A stretch of DNA of 64,000 bases from Apus apus (taxonomy: Eukaryota; Chordata; Aves; Apodiformes; Apodidae), in NCBI RefSeq assembly GCF_020740795.1, contig NC_067291.1, forward strand, positions 20,490,780 through 20,554,779, written 5' to 3'. Below are positions 36,201-44,705 of the stretch, piece by piece. Both the position numbers and the translations under genes were made by a program. The notes under the pieces were generated by a model. It was not told the origin of the DNA. It saw only the letters and a program-made list of their open reading frames with translations, and ran no database searches. Each line of letters starts with the position of its first letter. Within the stretch, counting starts at the first letter, position 1.

Positions 36201-39200
36201 TTTGTGGTTCCTGGCTGCCTCTTCACCCTGGAGAAGGTGCTTGGCTTGGCTTGGCGACGGGCTGGGGGGCTGCACATCGTGGAGGTCAACCTGCTCCCCT
36301 CCAAGGTCTGCACCCATGGGAGGTCCCAGCACCCCTTCCCACCTCTCCTCTTCTCCTCTGGGAGCCCAAAGCAAGATGCAGCTGCTCACAGAAATGCCTT
36401 GAATGTTTCTACAGAGTTTTGCAGTCTGGGGAAAAGGACTTTGCAAGTGACACAGGGGACATGGGGGGGGGGGATGCTTCCCTGGCCACACACAGGAGGG
36501 ACAGGGTGCTATGAATGAAGAAGATGTGGGTTTGGGTTGTTTTGGAGCATGTTTGCAGCAGGAGGTGAAAGCAATTCCTTAATTTTCCAGCAATTCTTTT
36601 TCATTTAGAACTTTTGCCTGTTTGTTCAAGGAAAAAAAACAATCCAGACTCATGGTACAACTGGAGACAAAAGGGAAACTGCTTCAACTCTCAGTTTCTT
36701 CAAAGAAATGGTTGCTTGAGGCCAGTCCTAACTGAGATTTTGGTTTGATAGCAAAGCTGGGCAGCGAACAGGAGGATAAACTCCTTTTTTAGGTGACATC
36801 TGTGAGCCCGTCTGGTGCCAGCTGCTGTTCACAGAGGAAGGCATAAACCTGGGTCCTTGTGAGCTGCAGAAGGGCCGTTCTGGTGGATGGTCCTAGACTC
36901 TCTGCCCTGCTTTTCCTCCAGGTGACTCACCTGGTCATCCAGAGACCACCAGTTTTCCACTACAAGCCTGGAGACTACATCTACCTGAACATCCCGGCCA
37001 TTGCCACCTACGAGTGGCATCCCTTCACCATCAGCAGCGCCCCTGAGCAGCAGGGTGAGCCCCAGAACTGCCCTCTTTGGGCATCACCAGGGTGGTGGTT
37101 TGCATCAGCAGGGTGGTGGTTTGCATTGCCCAAGCCTGAGCTGGGTGGTTGGATCCTCTCTGAGGGTCGTGCAAAGAGGTGTCCATGTGTTCATGCACAC
37201 CTCAAATCACCTATCTCCATTTCTGCTGCATATAAAAGCATTCTCAGGTTCTTTCAAGCAAGGTGTGGGGACCAAATGGCACCCAAATTCCTTGCCCAGC
37301 TCCATGGGTGCCCAAGGTTTGGGATTTGGGCTTCACTGTTGGAGCAAAGCAGGGCACAGAGATGATCCAAGGGCTTGAGCAGGTCTGATCTGGAGACAAG
37401 CTGGGAGAGCTGGGGTTGTTCAGCCTGGAGAAGAGAAGGCTCCACGGAGACCTTGGAGCACCTTCCAGCACCTGAAGGGGCTCCAGGAAAGATGGAGAAG
37501 GACTCTGGACAAGGGCAAGGAGGGATGGGATGAAGTGGAACAGTTTCAAGCTGGAAGAGGGGAGATGGAGATGAGATCTGAGGGAGAAATTCTTTGCTGT
37601 GAGGGTGGTGAGACCCTGACCCAGGTAGCCCAGAGAAGCTGTGGCTGCCTCATCCCTGGCAGTGTTGAAGGGCAGGTTGGATGGGGCTTGGAGCAACCTG
37701 GGCTGGTGGGAGGTGTCCCTGCCCATTGGTTGCCCACCCACTGCCCCTCTTCCCAATGCAGACACCATCTGGCTGCACATCAGGTCCCTGGGCCAGTGGA
37801 CCCACAAGCTGTATGAATACTTCCAGCAGCCTGACCTGCCCAGCCTGGAGCCTAAACCCCTCAGCAGGAGCCTGAGGGAGAGGAGACACCGGGCACAGGT
37901 GGGGGCTGGGGGGGTCAGCTTTTTGGTGGACCCTGAGGTCAGACTATAAAATGCTGCTGGGAGGGGGTGTCTGTTGTGGTGCATGTCCCCTGCAAGGTCC
38001 TGTCACTCTGGTGGATGGGCCATCAGATGTCCCTGAGCATCCCAACAGGTGACACCTTGGCCTTTGGCTTCCAGGGGGGGCTCTGCAGTGGGGCTGGCTC
38101 AGAGGGGGGCTCCGTGGCCACCGGTGGGGATGGAGACGTCCAGCTGACGTCGTACAAAGCCACCAGCACCACTGGCCCAGGAGAAGGGGACCTGCCGATA
38201 GGCGGGGTGAGCACCATCTCCCACCCAGCCCCCTGGATTTGGATAAATTTGGATAACTGCCTTTTTTTAAGCAATGCTCCAACCCATTCCCATCTGGGTA
38301 ACGTCATGAGGGGACACGTTCAGGGCGGGGAGGGTGTCACCACTGTCTGTACCTGGCAGGTCTCCACCGGGCTGGGTGACACCCGTCGACTCTGCAATGT
38401 CCAGGTGAGGGATGGCTCCCACCTTCCCTGGGGGGTCCACGTGTGTGCCTGGCCACTCCACATGTTCCCAGCCACCCCCTGCATGTGTCCCTGTAGAGGG
38501 ATGGTCCCACCAGGGCTGATACAAGCCCTGCACTGCTGGAAGGCCTTCATGCTCCTGCCCACCCCATCCTCCTCTTCCTCTGCTCCCCTAAAACTCCCAC
38601 GGAAGACCCCAAATTCTCCTGGCCATGCACCAAGCCCTGCTCCTGTGGTTTTAGCCTCCCTGGGCTGCTGGATCTCCCCTGTCTCTCCTGTCTCCCAGTG
38701 CTACATTGATGGCCCCTACGGGACCCCGACACGGAGGATCTTCACCTCGGAGCACGCCGTGCTCATCGGCGCGGGCATCGGCATCACGCCCTTCGCCTCC
38801 ATCCTGCAGAGCATCATGTACAGGTTGGTGGCAGAGCAGCAGCTCGGGCTGTGGTCACACCAGCAGGCCCCCAACACAAGCTTCCATGTGGCTTTGGGGG
38901 ACAACAAGACATGATGTCGGCCCGGTGCTTCTCCCTGTTGGATGACCACTGTGGGGCAGCAGCCATGGGTGGCTCCTCCTCAATTCTAACCTTGGGACCT
39001 ACAACAGTGGCCACAAGACCCACAGATGGGTCCTTCCTCAGTGTTGGGCTTCCTCCTGGGAATTCCTGCTGCAGGAAACCTGTTGGCCATGGGCAGGCAC
39101 CAGAGCTGGTGAGGAACCAGTGCCTGGGGGCTTCCTGCAATGGTCTGCTGGTGTCTGGTGGGTGCAGGTGATGGGAGGGGCAGGCAGGGCAGTGTCTGTC

Positions 39201-40420
39201 CGTGCAGGTACCGCCGGCGGAAGCAGAGCTGCCCCAGCTGCCACTACTCATGGTGTGAGGACCTGCAGGATGAGGAGATGACGCTCAGGAAGGTAGGCAT
39301 GGGTGGAGGGGGACACAGGACCCGGATTTGCCCTGGGGACAGGAGGGCTGCAGGCTCCCAGGAGCAGAGAGCCCATGAGCGTCCATTTACTTTGGATATG
39401 AGAAGAAACTTCTTCACCCAAAGGGCTGTCAGGGCCTGGCCCAGGCTGCCCAGGGCAGGGGGGGAGTCCCCATCCCTGGAGGGATTTCTAAGCCCTGTAG
39501 ATGTGGTGCTGAGGGACATGGGTTAGTGGTGGCCTTGGCAGTGCTGGGTTGATGGTTGGGCTGGATGATCTTTCCTGGTCTTTTCCAACCAAATCTACCC
39601 AATGATTTGAAGATCCCTTCCCAGTCCAAGCAGTGGGGGGCTGGATTTGTCTCCCATCCTGCCTGCCAGCTCCTAGGCAGAGCCCCCTGTGTCCTTCCAG
39701 GTTGACTTCATCTGGATAAACCGGGACCAGAAGCACTTTGAGTGGTTTGTCAGCCTGTTAACCAAGTTGGAAATGGAGCAGGCTGAGCAGGAGCCAGGAG
39801 GTGAGCAGGGAAGCAGGAGCTGTGCTTGGCATTGCCCTTGGGAGAGCCCAGCTGGCCTCGAGGGGCACGGAGTGGGGCTGGACACCCCCACCTGCTGCCC
39901 GGGTGCCCTCCTGCCCAGGGAGGTTTCTGGAGATGCACATGTACATGACCTCGGCCCTGGGCAAGAACGACATGAAGGCCATCGGGCTGCAGATGGCCCT
40001 GGACCTGCTGGCCGCCAAGGAGCAGCGCGACTCCATCACCGGGCTGCGCACCCGGACCCAGCCCGGCCGCCCCGACTGGAGCCAGGTGAGCCCGGCCCTG
40101 CCCGCTGCGGGAGCCCTGCGTGTCCCCCCGGGCCCCTCTTCGGGAGGGTGCTGCGGGGAACCCGCACCCGGGGCAGCCTCTCCTTCCCGTGGGAACGCGG
40201 CGCGGGGGCTCAGGGAAGCTGGGACCCGGCTCTCCCGGCTGGAGCAGGAGGTGCCAGCGCCTCCTCCTCTCCTCCCGCTGCGCCGCAGGTGTTTGGGAAG
40301 GTGGCCGAGGAGAAGAGAGGGAAAGTCCAGGTCTTCTTCTGCGGCTCACCGGCCCTCGCCAAAGTCATCCGGGCGCACTGCGAGCACTTCGGCTTCCGCT
40401 TCTTCAAAGAGAACTTCTAA
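33140..40420 (+). CDS. NOX5: NADPH oxidase 5 (complete coding region, 16 exons)
   Basis: Joining 33140-33259, 33435-33585, 33755-33965, 34319-34544, 34957-35110, 35639-35820, 36123-36305, 36922-37054, 37762-37898, 38075-38206, 38360-38404, 38699-38823, 39208-39292, 39701-39800, 39919-40085 and 40289-40420 gives 2283 nt: 760 residues plus TAA. All junctions are GT-AG and in phase. Domain order is typical of NOX5: an N-terminal calcium-binding domain with one degenerate and three canonical EF-hands (loops 52-63, 88-99, 132-143), a heme-binding membrane domain with paired His (265/279 and 354/367), an FAD site (HPFT, 442-445), NADPH sites (GPYGTP at 563, GAGIGITPF at 582, FFCGSP at 733) and a C-terminal Phe. 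The family moves electrons from NADPH via FAD and two hemes to oxygen, making superoxide when Ca2+ rises, without p22phox. The start matches the family (MSxxEDAxWLRWVT). Length is close to human NOX5. Exon 10 is unusual. The gene looks intact. Confidence 0.96.
33435..33585 (+). CDS. NOX5: NOX5 exon 2: EF-hand 2 and start of EF-hand 3
   Basis: Residues 41-90 plus the first base of Gly91. The canonical loop DSDGSGTISLEE (52-63) is complete. EF-hand 3 begins DVD (88-90) and is completed by the next exon. Donor GAT-G/GTGAGA. It joins directly to exon 3, without the extra residues that some human isoforms carry between these EF-hands. Confidence 0.96.
33597..33683 (+). mobile_element. CR1 3' fragment in NOX5 intron 2
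   Basis: TGGGAGGTGTCTCTGCCCAC, then GGTTGGGACTGG, GGTCTTCAAGCTCCTTCTAA and a GGGATTCCATGA tail. It fills about half of this 169-bp intron and starts about a dozen bases after the exon 2 donor. Confidence 0.8.
33755..33965 (+). CDS. NOX5: NOX5 exon 3: EF-hands 3 and 4
   Basis: Residues 91-160 plus two bases of Ser161. It completes loop 88-99 (DVDGSGSIDPDE) and carries loop 132-143 (DKDHSGSITFEE), both with the expected calcium ligands. It ends VMENLTI, a conserved sequence before the membrane domain. Confidence 0.96.
34106..34272. repeat. Irregular minisatellite in NOX5 intron 3
   Basis: Degenerate repeats of GGGTGCTGGGATG, GGATGCAGGGCTGGGAT and GGGTGCAGGGCTGG type run almost up to the exon 4 acceptor region. 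Confidence 0.6.
34319..34544 (+). CDS. NOX5: NOX5 exon 4: first transmembrane segments
   Basis: Residues 161-236. A basic segment (PARRPRRR) precedes a hydrophobic segment, about residues 193-212 (FLGGWTGLNLLLFALGALPH). The conserved RGCGQCLNFNCAFLA follows. Acceptor CTCCCAG, donor GCA/GTGAGT, phase 0. Confidence 0.94.
34858..34933. repeat. 19-bp tandem repeat in NOX5 intron 4
   Basis: Three clear units (CCCCCAGCATCTCCAGCTG and variants at 34858, 34877, 34896) and a partial fourth. They merge into the pyrimidine tract of the exon 5 acceptor. Confidence 0.75.
34957..35110 (+). CDS. NOX5: NOX5 exon 5: heme-ligand helix 3
   Basis: Residues 237-287 plus one base of Cys288. VLMLRRCLTWLRAT and VLPLDQ are family hallmarks. 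His265 (in HQLVGY) and His279 (in VHTGAH), 14 residues apart, are the expected heme ligands of this helix. Donor TTCT/GTGAGT. Confidence 0.96.
35639..35820 (+). CDS. NOX5: NOX5 exon 6: extracellular loop and next helix
   Basis: Residues 288-348. A variable Gly/Ala-rich loop is followed by a hydrophobic helix (LALQGLLVAMLLF) and the conserved CVRRSGHFE. The first half diverges from human, so the acceptor (CCCCAG ending 35638) is supported mainly by phase and by the conserved 3' half. Confidence 0.88.
36123..36305 (+). CDS. NOX5: NOX5 exon 7: heme-ligand helix 5
   Basis: Residues 349-409, 61 codons in phase 0. VFYWTHLSY and ILHGPHFWKW carry His354 and His367, the second heme-ligand pair with 13-residue spacing. 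It ends VNLLPSK. The donor AAG/GTCTGC is weaker than its neighbours. Confidence 0.96.
36922..37054 (+). CDS. NOX5: NOX5 exon 8: FAD-binding region
   Basis: Residues 410-453 plus one base of Asp454. It contains KPGDYIYLNIP and EWHPFTISSAPE. The HPFT motif (442-445) is the FAD-binding signature of the ferredoxin-reductase-like domain. Donor CAGG/GTGAGC. Confidence 0.97.
37372..37727 (+). mobile_element. CR1 fragment in NOX5 intron 8, 3' end missing
   Basis: Extends from CTTGAGCAGGTCTGATCTGG through TTCAGCCTGGAGAAGAGAAG and TGTTGAAGGGCAGG. It stops at TGTCCCTGCCCAT, without the usual CCAACCC/TCTATGA end. Exon 9 starts 35 bases later. Confidence 0.93.
37762..37898 (+). CDS. NOX5: NOX5 exon 9: dehydrogenase domain, regulatory segment start
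   Basis: Residues 454-499. DTIWLHIRSLGQWTHKLYEY is conserved. It then becomes basic and Ser-rich (KPLSRSLRERRHRAQ), the region known in human NOX5 for phosphorylation and calcium sensitisation. Acceptor CCCAATGCAG, donor CAG/GTGGGG, phase 0. Confidence 0.93.
38075..38206 (+). CDS. NOX5: NOX5 exon 10: Gly/Ser/Thr-rich insert
   Basis: 44 codons (residues 500-543) in phase 0, between acceptor GGCTTCCAG and donor GGCGGG/GTGAGC. Composition is Gly/Ser/Thr-rich (SGAGSEGGSVATGGDGDV and STTGPGEGD), with no motif. Human NOX5 has a much shorter, Lys/Ser-rich segment here. An earlier acceptor-like CAACAG at 38043-38048 would need a different phase. The exon is supported by phase and splice sites, not by conservation. 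Skipping it keeps the frame, since exon 9 can join exon 11 in phase 0. Confidence 0.65.
38360..38404 (+). CDS. NOX5: NOX5 exon 11: 15-codon micro-exon
   Basis: Residues 544-558 (VSTGLGDTRRLCNVQ). LCNVQ followed by CYIDG from the next exon aligns with the human FCNIKCYIDG junction, which supports the exon despite its small size. Acceptor CTGGCAG, donor CAG/GTGAGG, phase 0. Confidence 0.85.
38699..38823 (+). CDS. NOX5: NOX5 exon 12: NADPH-binding motifs
   Basis: Residues 559-599 plus two bases of Arg600. CYIDGPYGTPTRRIF and LIGAGIGITPFASILQS are the pyrophosphate/ribose-binding loops for NADPH, nearly identical across the family. Donor TACAG/GTTGGT. Confidence 0.97.
39208..39292 (+). CDS. NOX5: NOX5 exon 13: Cys/His pair segment
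   Basis: Residues 600-628: YRRRKQSCPSCHYSW and an acidic run to TLRK. The CPSCxxSW element occurs in human NOX5. Acceptor CCGTGCAG, donor AAG/GTAGGC. Confidence 0.94.
39385..39612 (+). mobile_element. CR1 fragment in NOX5 intron 13, third subfamily
   Basis: GATATGAGAAGAAACTTCTT, CCCATCCCTGGAGGGATTTC, GTAGATGTGGTGCTGAGGGA and TCTTTTCCAACC mark a CR1 group also found at 59440-59662 and distinct from most other copies here. Confidence 0.9.
39701..39800 (+). CDS. NOX5: NOX5 exon 14
   Basis: Residues 629-661 plus one base of Gly662. VDFIWINRDQKHFEWFVSLL and LTKLEMEQAE are family hallmarks of the NADPH-binding subdomain. Acceptor TCCTTCCAG, donor GGAG/GTGAGC. Confidence 0.97.
39919..40085 (+). 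CDS. NOX5: NOX5 exon 15
   Basis: Residues 662-717: GRFLEMHMYMTSALGKNDMK, a helix with GLQMALDLLAAKEQRDSITG, and the conserved TRTQPGRPDW. It ends in phase 0. Confidence 0.97.
40289..40420 (+). CDS. NOX5: NOX5 exon 16: C-terminus and stop
   Basis: Residues 718-760 and TAA at 40418-40420. VQVFFCGSPALAKV is the last NADPH-binding motif, and FGFRFFKENF is the conserved NOX C-terminus ending in Phe. Confidence 0.98.
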   Translation: MFGKVAEEKRGKVQVFFCGSPALAKVIRAHCEHFGFRFFKENF

Positions 40421-41289
40421 GCCTGCCGGCCCCGCCAGCCCTGAGGCGGGGTGATGGGCTCCGGCGGCTGGCTCCTGCTCTGCTGGCCGTGCTGGGCACC
40501 TTTCCTGGCTGCTCCTGGCCAGGGCTGGGGAGGGTGGGATTCATGGGCAGCGAGGGACGGGGCTGAGCTGGACCCCGGGGTTTTGGGGTGGAAGGAATGG
40601 GGTCATGGAGCTGGGTGGGGTGTGGGGGGGACGGGGTCCTGGAGCCCTTTGGGCTGGAGGGGACGGGGTCCTGAAGCACCTGGCAGGGCTGGGGGGGGGG
40701 TGGGTGTCCCCGGGCAGGGCTGCGGGGTCCCGCGGGGAGCGGTGCCCACAGGAGGGCACTGCAGCCTCGGGAACCGCCTGCTCCTTCCCGAGGCCACCGA
40801 ACGGTTCCAGGCAGAGCCGCAGCTCGGCAGCGCCCGCAACCCCCGCCCTGCCCCGCTCTGCAGCGCGGGAGGGGTTTTGCCTCTTTTCCCGGCAGGAAAG
40901 CTGGTATTTCCGTGGGGCCGGACCCCGGGGTGCCGGGATGTCCCGCGGCCAGCGGGGACCCGCGGGGACCCAGCAGTGCTCAGGTGGGAGGGATGTGCGA
41001 GGCTGTCCCTGCCAGACTCCTCCGGCCTTTCACGGGCCGGGCCCCGCCAGCCGCTGGTGCTTGTGTGTGACAAGGTAAAGAGGAAAGATTAAGGCAGACG
41101 GGACACGGGTCTGGTGGCCAAGTCACCCGTGGGGAGCAAAGCCCAGCCCAGACGAGCGCCCTGCTGCCGGCCCCCTGTGCTCCCGGCCATCCCGGCACAG
41201 CAGGGAAACCTGGGGGGGCCGGGGACCCGCACCCCGGGAAGGCTCTGAGCACCCATCGGGGCAGGATCATACCCCTTGGGGTGGTGGGA
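40421..41289 (+). other. NOX5: NOX5 3'UTR and flank
   Basis: GC-rich. A loose G-rich minisatellite with a repeated GGGGACGGGGTCCTG element lies at about 40562-40700. No AATAAA occurs between the stop codon and 41870. The mRNA therefore either uses a variant signal here or extends through the CR1 that follows. Confidence 0.5.
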
Positions 41290-41650
41290 GTGCATCTGCC
41301 CTCTTCCAGCTGGAAACCCTTCCCCCTGCTCCCATCCCTCCCTGCCCTTGTCCCAGGTCCCTCCCCAGCTTTCCTGGAGCCCCTCCAGGCCCTGGAAGGT
41401 GCTCTCAGGTCTCCCTGGAGCCTTCTCTTCTCCAGGCTGAACACCCCAACTCTCCCAGCCTGTCTCCAGAGCAGAGCTGCTCCAGCCCTCCCATCATCTC
41501 CAGGGCCTCCTCTGGACTCTCTCCACCAGCTCCAGGTCCTTCCTGTGCTGGGGACCCCAGAGCTGGACCCAGCCCTGCAGGGGGGTCTCAGCAGAGGGGG
41601 ACAGTCCCCTGCTTGGCCCTGCTGGTCACATTGCTGGTGAGGAAACCAAA
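41290..41650 (-). mobile_element. CR1 LINE fragment downstream of NOX5
   Basis: Antisense: CTTCCAGCTGGAAACCCTTC, CTCTCCAGGCTGAACACC, CTGTCTCCAGAGCAGAGCTG. It continues further 5' than most copies (CCAGAGCTGGACCCAGCCCT). It lacks the 3' terminal part. Confidence 0.93.
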
Positions 41651-41872
41651 CCCACTCAGGGTCTTTGCTGGAGACCCACGCTGTGAGCCAGAGCCTGGAT
41701 GTGACCCCACACCCTGGGGCTGATCCTCTGGAATACTGACCCAGCATCCCTGCAGTGTCAGCCCATGTCCTGTGATTAACAGAGCTGTTTCAACCAGGGG
41801 ATGATGCAAGATCCTGCTCGCCACGTCCGAGGGGAAATCAGGACAGCTGCAGCCTCTTGGGGCTTGCAGGGA

Positions 41873-41878
41873 AATAAA
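41873..41878 (+). terminator. NOX5: Candidate polyadenylation signal
   Basis: First AATAAA downstream of the NOX5 stop codon, 1.45 kb away. Use by NOX5 would give a long 3'UTR containing an antisense CR1. Another AATAAA is at 42855-42860. Confidence 0.2.
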
Positions 41879-41879
41879 T

Positions 41880-42160
41880 CCCCCCCCTCCCCCTTCCAGA
41901 GGATTAGCCTTTTTTCGGGATATTTTTCAGCCACGCTCCCAGGCTGACTCTGCTCGTGTGCACAAATCCACGTTTTCACGTTTCCAAAGATGCCAGAAAA
42001 AAAGCCAAGCGACGTGTCTGTACGTGGCAGCATCACGTGGCCGAGGAAAACACACTCGTCTCCATCATGCTGAAGAGTTAATTACATCTCCCCCTTCTCC
42101 CCACGTTTCGAGGCAATTATCAACAGCATGAATCGCTCCCTGCCTGCTGATCACCGCTTC
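41880..42160. promoter_or_regulatory. Candidate non-coding regulatory element
   Basis: Unique sequence with densely packed motif-like words: an E-box CACGTG at 42034-42039, repeated TACGTG/CACGTTTTCACGT-type words at 41968-42026, and GTTAATTAC near 42076. It contrasts with the repeat-rich flanks. Conservation cannot be tested here. Confidence 0.3.
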
Positions 42161-43129
42161 CCTTCGGCAGCCCCGCCAGGGCGTGGGGTGCTGGGCTGCT
42201 TCTAGCAGCTCCAAAAGAAGCCACAAAGCACATCTGGCTCTTCCTGAGCATTGTGGCACCAGGGCACCCACAGCAGAGGGATCCTGAGGAGAAAATCATG
42301 CAAAACACCCCAAGAAATGAGGGTGCCACCCTGGTGGGAAGGGCGCAGCTGCGTGCTTTCCAAAGGGCTTCCCAGCTGGTGGGCCTTGATTTTGATGAGG
42401 AGGGTGAGGGTGTCTGGGGACGTGTGGCCGCTGGCAAGCTGCCCAGTGGCTCATCAGGAGGAATTTGGCTGCTCCTCCTGGCTTGGGTTGTGCTTCTCTT
42501 CCCCCAGCCACGTTGCTGGAGGTAGTTTTGCTCCTCAGGACCAGGCAAACATCTCGCAGGCTTCCAGCTGCCTGCTGATGGTGCCCGCCTGCCTGCGCTC
42601 ACTCCCCACCCTGGGGGGCTTTCCCTGGCTGGTGGGCAGGAGGACAGGGCTGATGCTCAGCAGATGGTGGGGAAACGCTCTCCAAGAGGGGATGGAGGCA
42701 GCATCAAGGTCACTGCTGACATGACGAATACTGAGATGCTGGCATCCCAGCCACAGCCATGAAAAATTGATGAACTTCTTCCCCTTTCCAGCCGCAGAAG
42801 CTCCCGTCAGCTGCCGCTCCTCCGGTGCAGCGGATGTGTCCTCTGGATCCCAGGAATAAACGATTAAAAGATGTGAAAGTTGGGGAGGGGGAATTGCTGC
42901 TGCCCAGGGGGTTTTGGTGCTGGAACAGGCACAGAGCTGGAGCAGCTTTGGCTCCTTGGCAGGGCTGGGAAGGGGTGCCCAGAGAGGGGCTGCACCCTCC
43001 AGACCTCGGATCCACTTTGTTTTGGGGTTGTTTTTCATGTCAAAGCAACAGGAGGCTCCAAATCAGGAGCTGGGGAGGCAGGGGGTGAGGTTGGATAATG
43101 ATCTACCTCCTGATTAATGCCTTCCCTTG
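42161..43129. other. Intergenic, nothing recognised
   Basis: GC-moderate unique sequence between NOX5 and the next CpG island. Overlapping open frames on both strands (for example minus 42120-42602 and plus 42251-42724) have no recognisable domains. Confidence 0.5.
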
Positions 43130-43930
43130 GCTGGCTTCGTTATTGTGATTACACTCGGGCTGTAGCATAGCAACAGCTAATTGTGGGTTGGATGCAAAGT
43201 GCATAATTCCCTGTATTAAAATTTTATTAAGATATAATTGCATTCATCTTGCAGCAGCGGATGCTTCAAAGAGGAGGCAGCAGCTCCTCGTGGGGCTCTG
43301 CTGTGCTCACCCCCAGCCCCGCTCTGCTCCTGCACGGGCTATTCCCAGACAAACCTTCAATATCTACGTTTTCATCCATTGCCAAGTGGAAACGAGGGCT
43401 GGAGAGGTGAGGAGGGGCTGTGAGGGGCAGCTGCCCCTGCAGCAGGAAGGCTTTTTGCAACCTGTTGTGGAAGAGAAACCGAAACAGGAGGTTTCAGCTG
43501 CCCAGAGTCCTTGGCTCCCCTTGGTGCCACATCCCTGCTCCTCCGAAACCCAGACAGAGAGGGAAGCCTTCAAGAAACTGTATTTATTACCAGTATGATC
43601 ACATTTGGCATATTCTATTACTAAGTGGTCCTGGTACATGGATATTATTCACTTAAGTAATCAATCACTGCCAGCAAATTACAGGATACAGGGAACGGAA
43701 TTAGCAAAATGAACTATGGATGTAAAATTCATTTGAAATTCAATTTAGGAGCAACATTAGCTTTCAATTAGTCTGCCCAACTGTTTGAGCACCATTTTGT
43801 CTATCAGACCTTTAAATAAATGTAATTAACCTTTGCTGTTAAATTGTTGTTGATTTCATTGATATAATTATTATGTGACTCCTAATATTTTGCTTGGATG
43901 ATGTCTCGTTAGCTGGTGGTTTCTAATGAG
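43130..43930. promoter_or_regulatory. AT-rich candidate enhancer between NOX5 and GLCE
   Basis: AT-rich DNA with many homeodomain-like words (GCTAATTG, TAATTCCC, ATTAATAAG-type, CAATTAG, GTAATTAA) and no repeat signature, set in an otherwise GC-rich neighbourhood. This is typical of conserved non-coding elements, but conservation is not shown. Confidence 0.35.
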
Positions 43931-44098
43931 GGCAACGAAGGACTGGTGGTGAGTTCTGGTTCCCTCTGCCTGGTGGGGCAGGGGATTGAGCTTCTCCAGA
44001 GCTGGGGTGATATATGTAATGCATGCAGGGGACATGGCATGTCCCTGCTGTCCCCAGCAGAACTGGTCACAGACTGGTGGCGAAGAGGATATTTGGGT

Positions 44099-44146
44099 CT
44101 TCCCTTCCCTTCTCTTCCCTTCCCTTCCATTCCCTTCGCTTCTTTT
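44099..44146. repeat. Pyrimidine (CTTCC)n tract
   Basis: Imperfect CTTCC/CTTCCC repeats on the plus strand. Confidence 0.85.
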
Positions 44147-44189
44147 AAACTTCTAACAGCTGAAGCTTTCTCCCTCCAGCTCCACGGGG

Positions 44190-44430
44190 GTCTGCAGGGT
44201 GGTACATCCAGAGAACCTCTGATATATCAGACTAATTCTGCCCGTGTCGGAGCCGATGGAAACGTTTCCACTGACGTCAGCGGGAGCTGGATTGATCTCC
44301 CTGCACAGACGACTCGTTCCTGAGGTTTTAAGAATTCATTTCCTCCTTCCATTGCCACAGACAGATAGCAGCAGTGGAGGTAGAGGAGTCATCTAATAAC
44401 CACATATTAACACATGAATCACCAGCTCAG
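44190..44430. promoter_or_regulatory. Palindrome-rich candidate regulatory element
   Basis: Contains three perfect palindromes: CTGATATATCAG at 44219-44230, GGAAACGTTTCC at 44258-44269, and CTGACGTCAG (a CRE-like site) at 44271-44280. Unique AT-rich sequence follows (CTAATAACCACATATTAAC). It may derive from an old exapted repeat. Confidence 0.35.
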
Positions 44431-44705
44431 AGCCTGCTGGAGGGGGAGGCTGGAAGGGGAATAACGGAGCTTGACACGGGGTGAGCAGAGGGAAAGGATT
44501 CCTCAGCAAGGGAGCAGCAGCTCACCTGGAACAGAGTAATTGCCACCTCAATGTTTTTACCCCAGCATCACCCCAACTGCATCTGTTTAAATGCCCCAGG
44601 GCAGACGAGGCCTCAGCTGTAGAGCCCCACACGACCTCCACCAGCTCATGTAACCAGAGGTCAGCACCCAGTTCTGCACTTTTTATATAAATTCTTGCAC
44701 GCTTA

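Noticed and set aside
35372-36514. 380-codon plus-strand frame inside NOX5
   Set aside because: Spans introns 5-7 in a frame that misses the conserved exon 6 and exon 7 motifs.
38043-38074. Alternative exon 10 acceptor CCCAACAG
   Set aside because: Would require exon 9 to end in another phase, and no matching donor is present at the end of exon 9.
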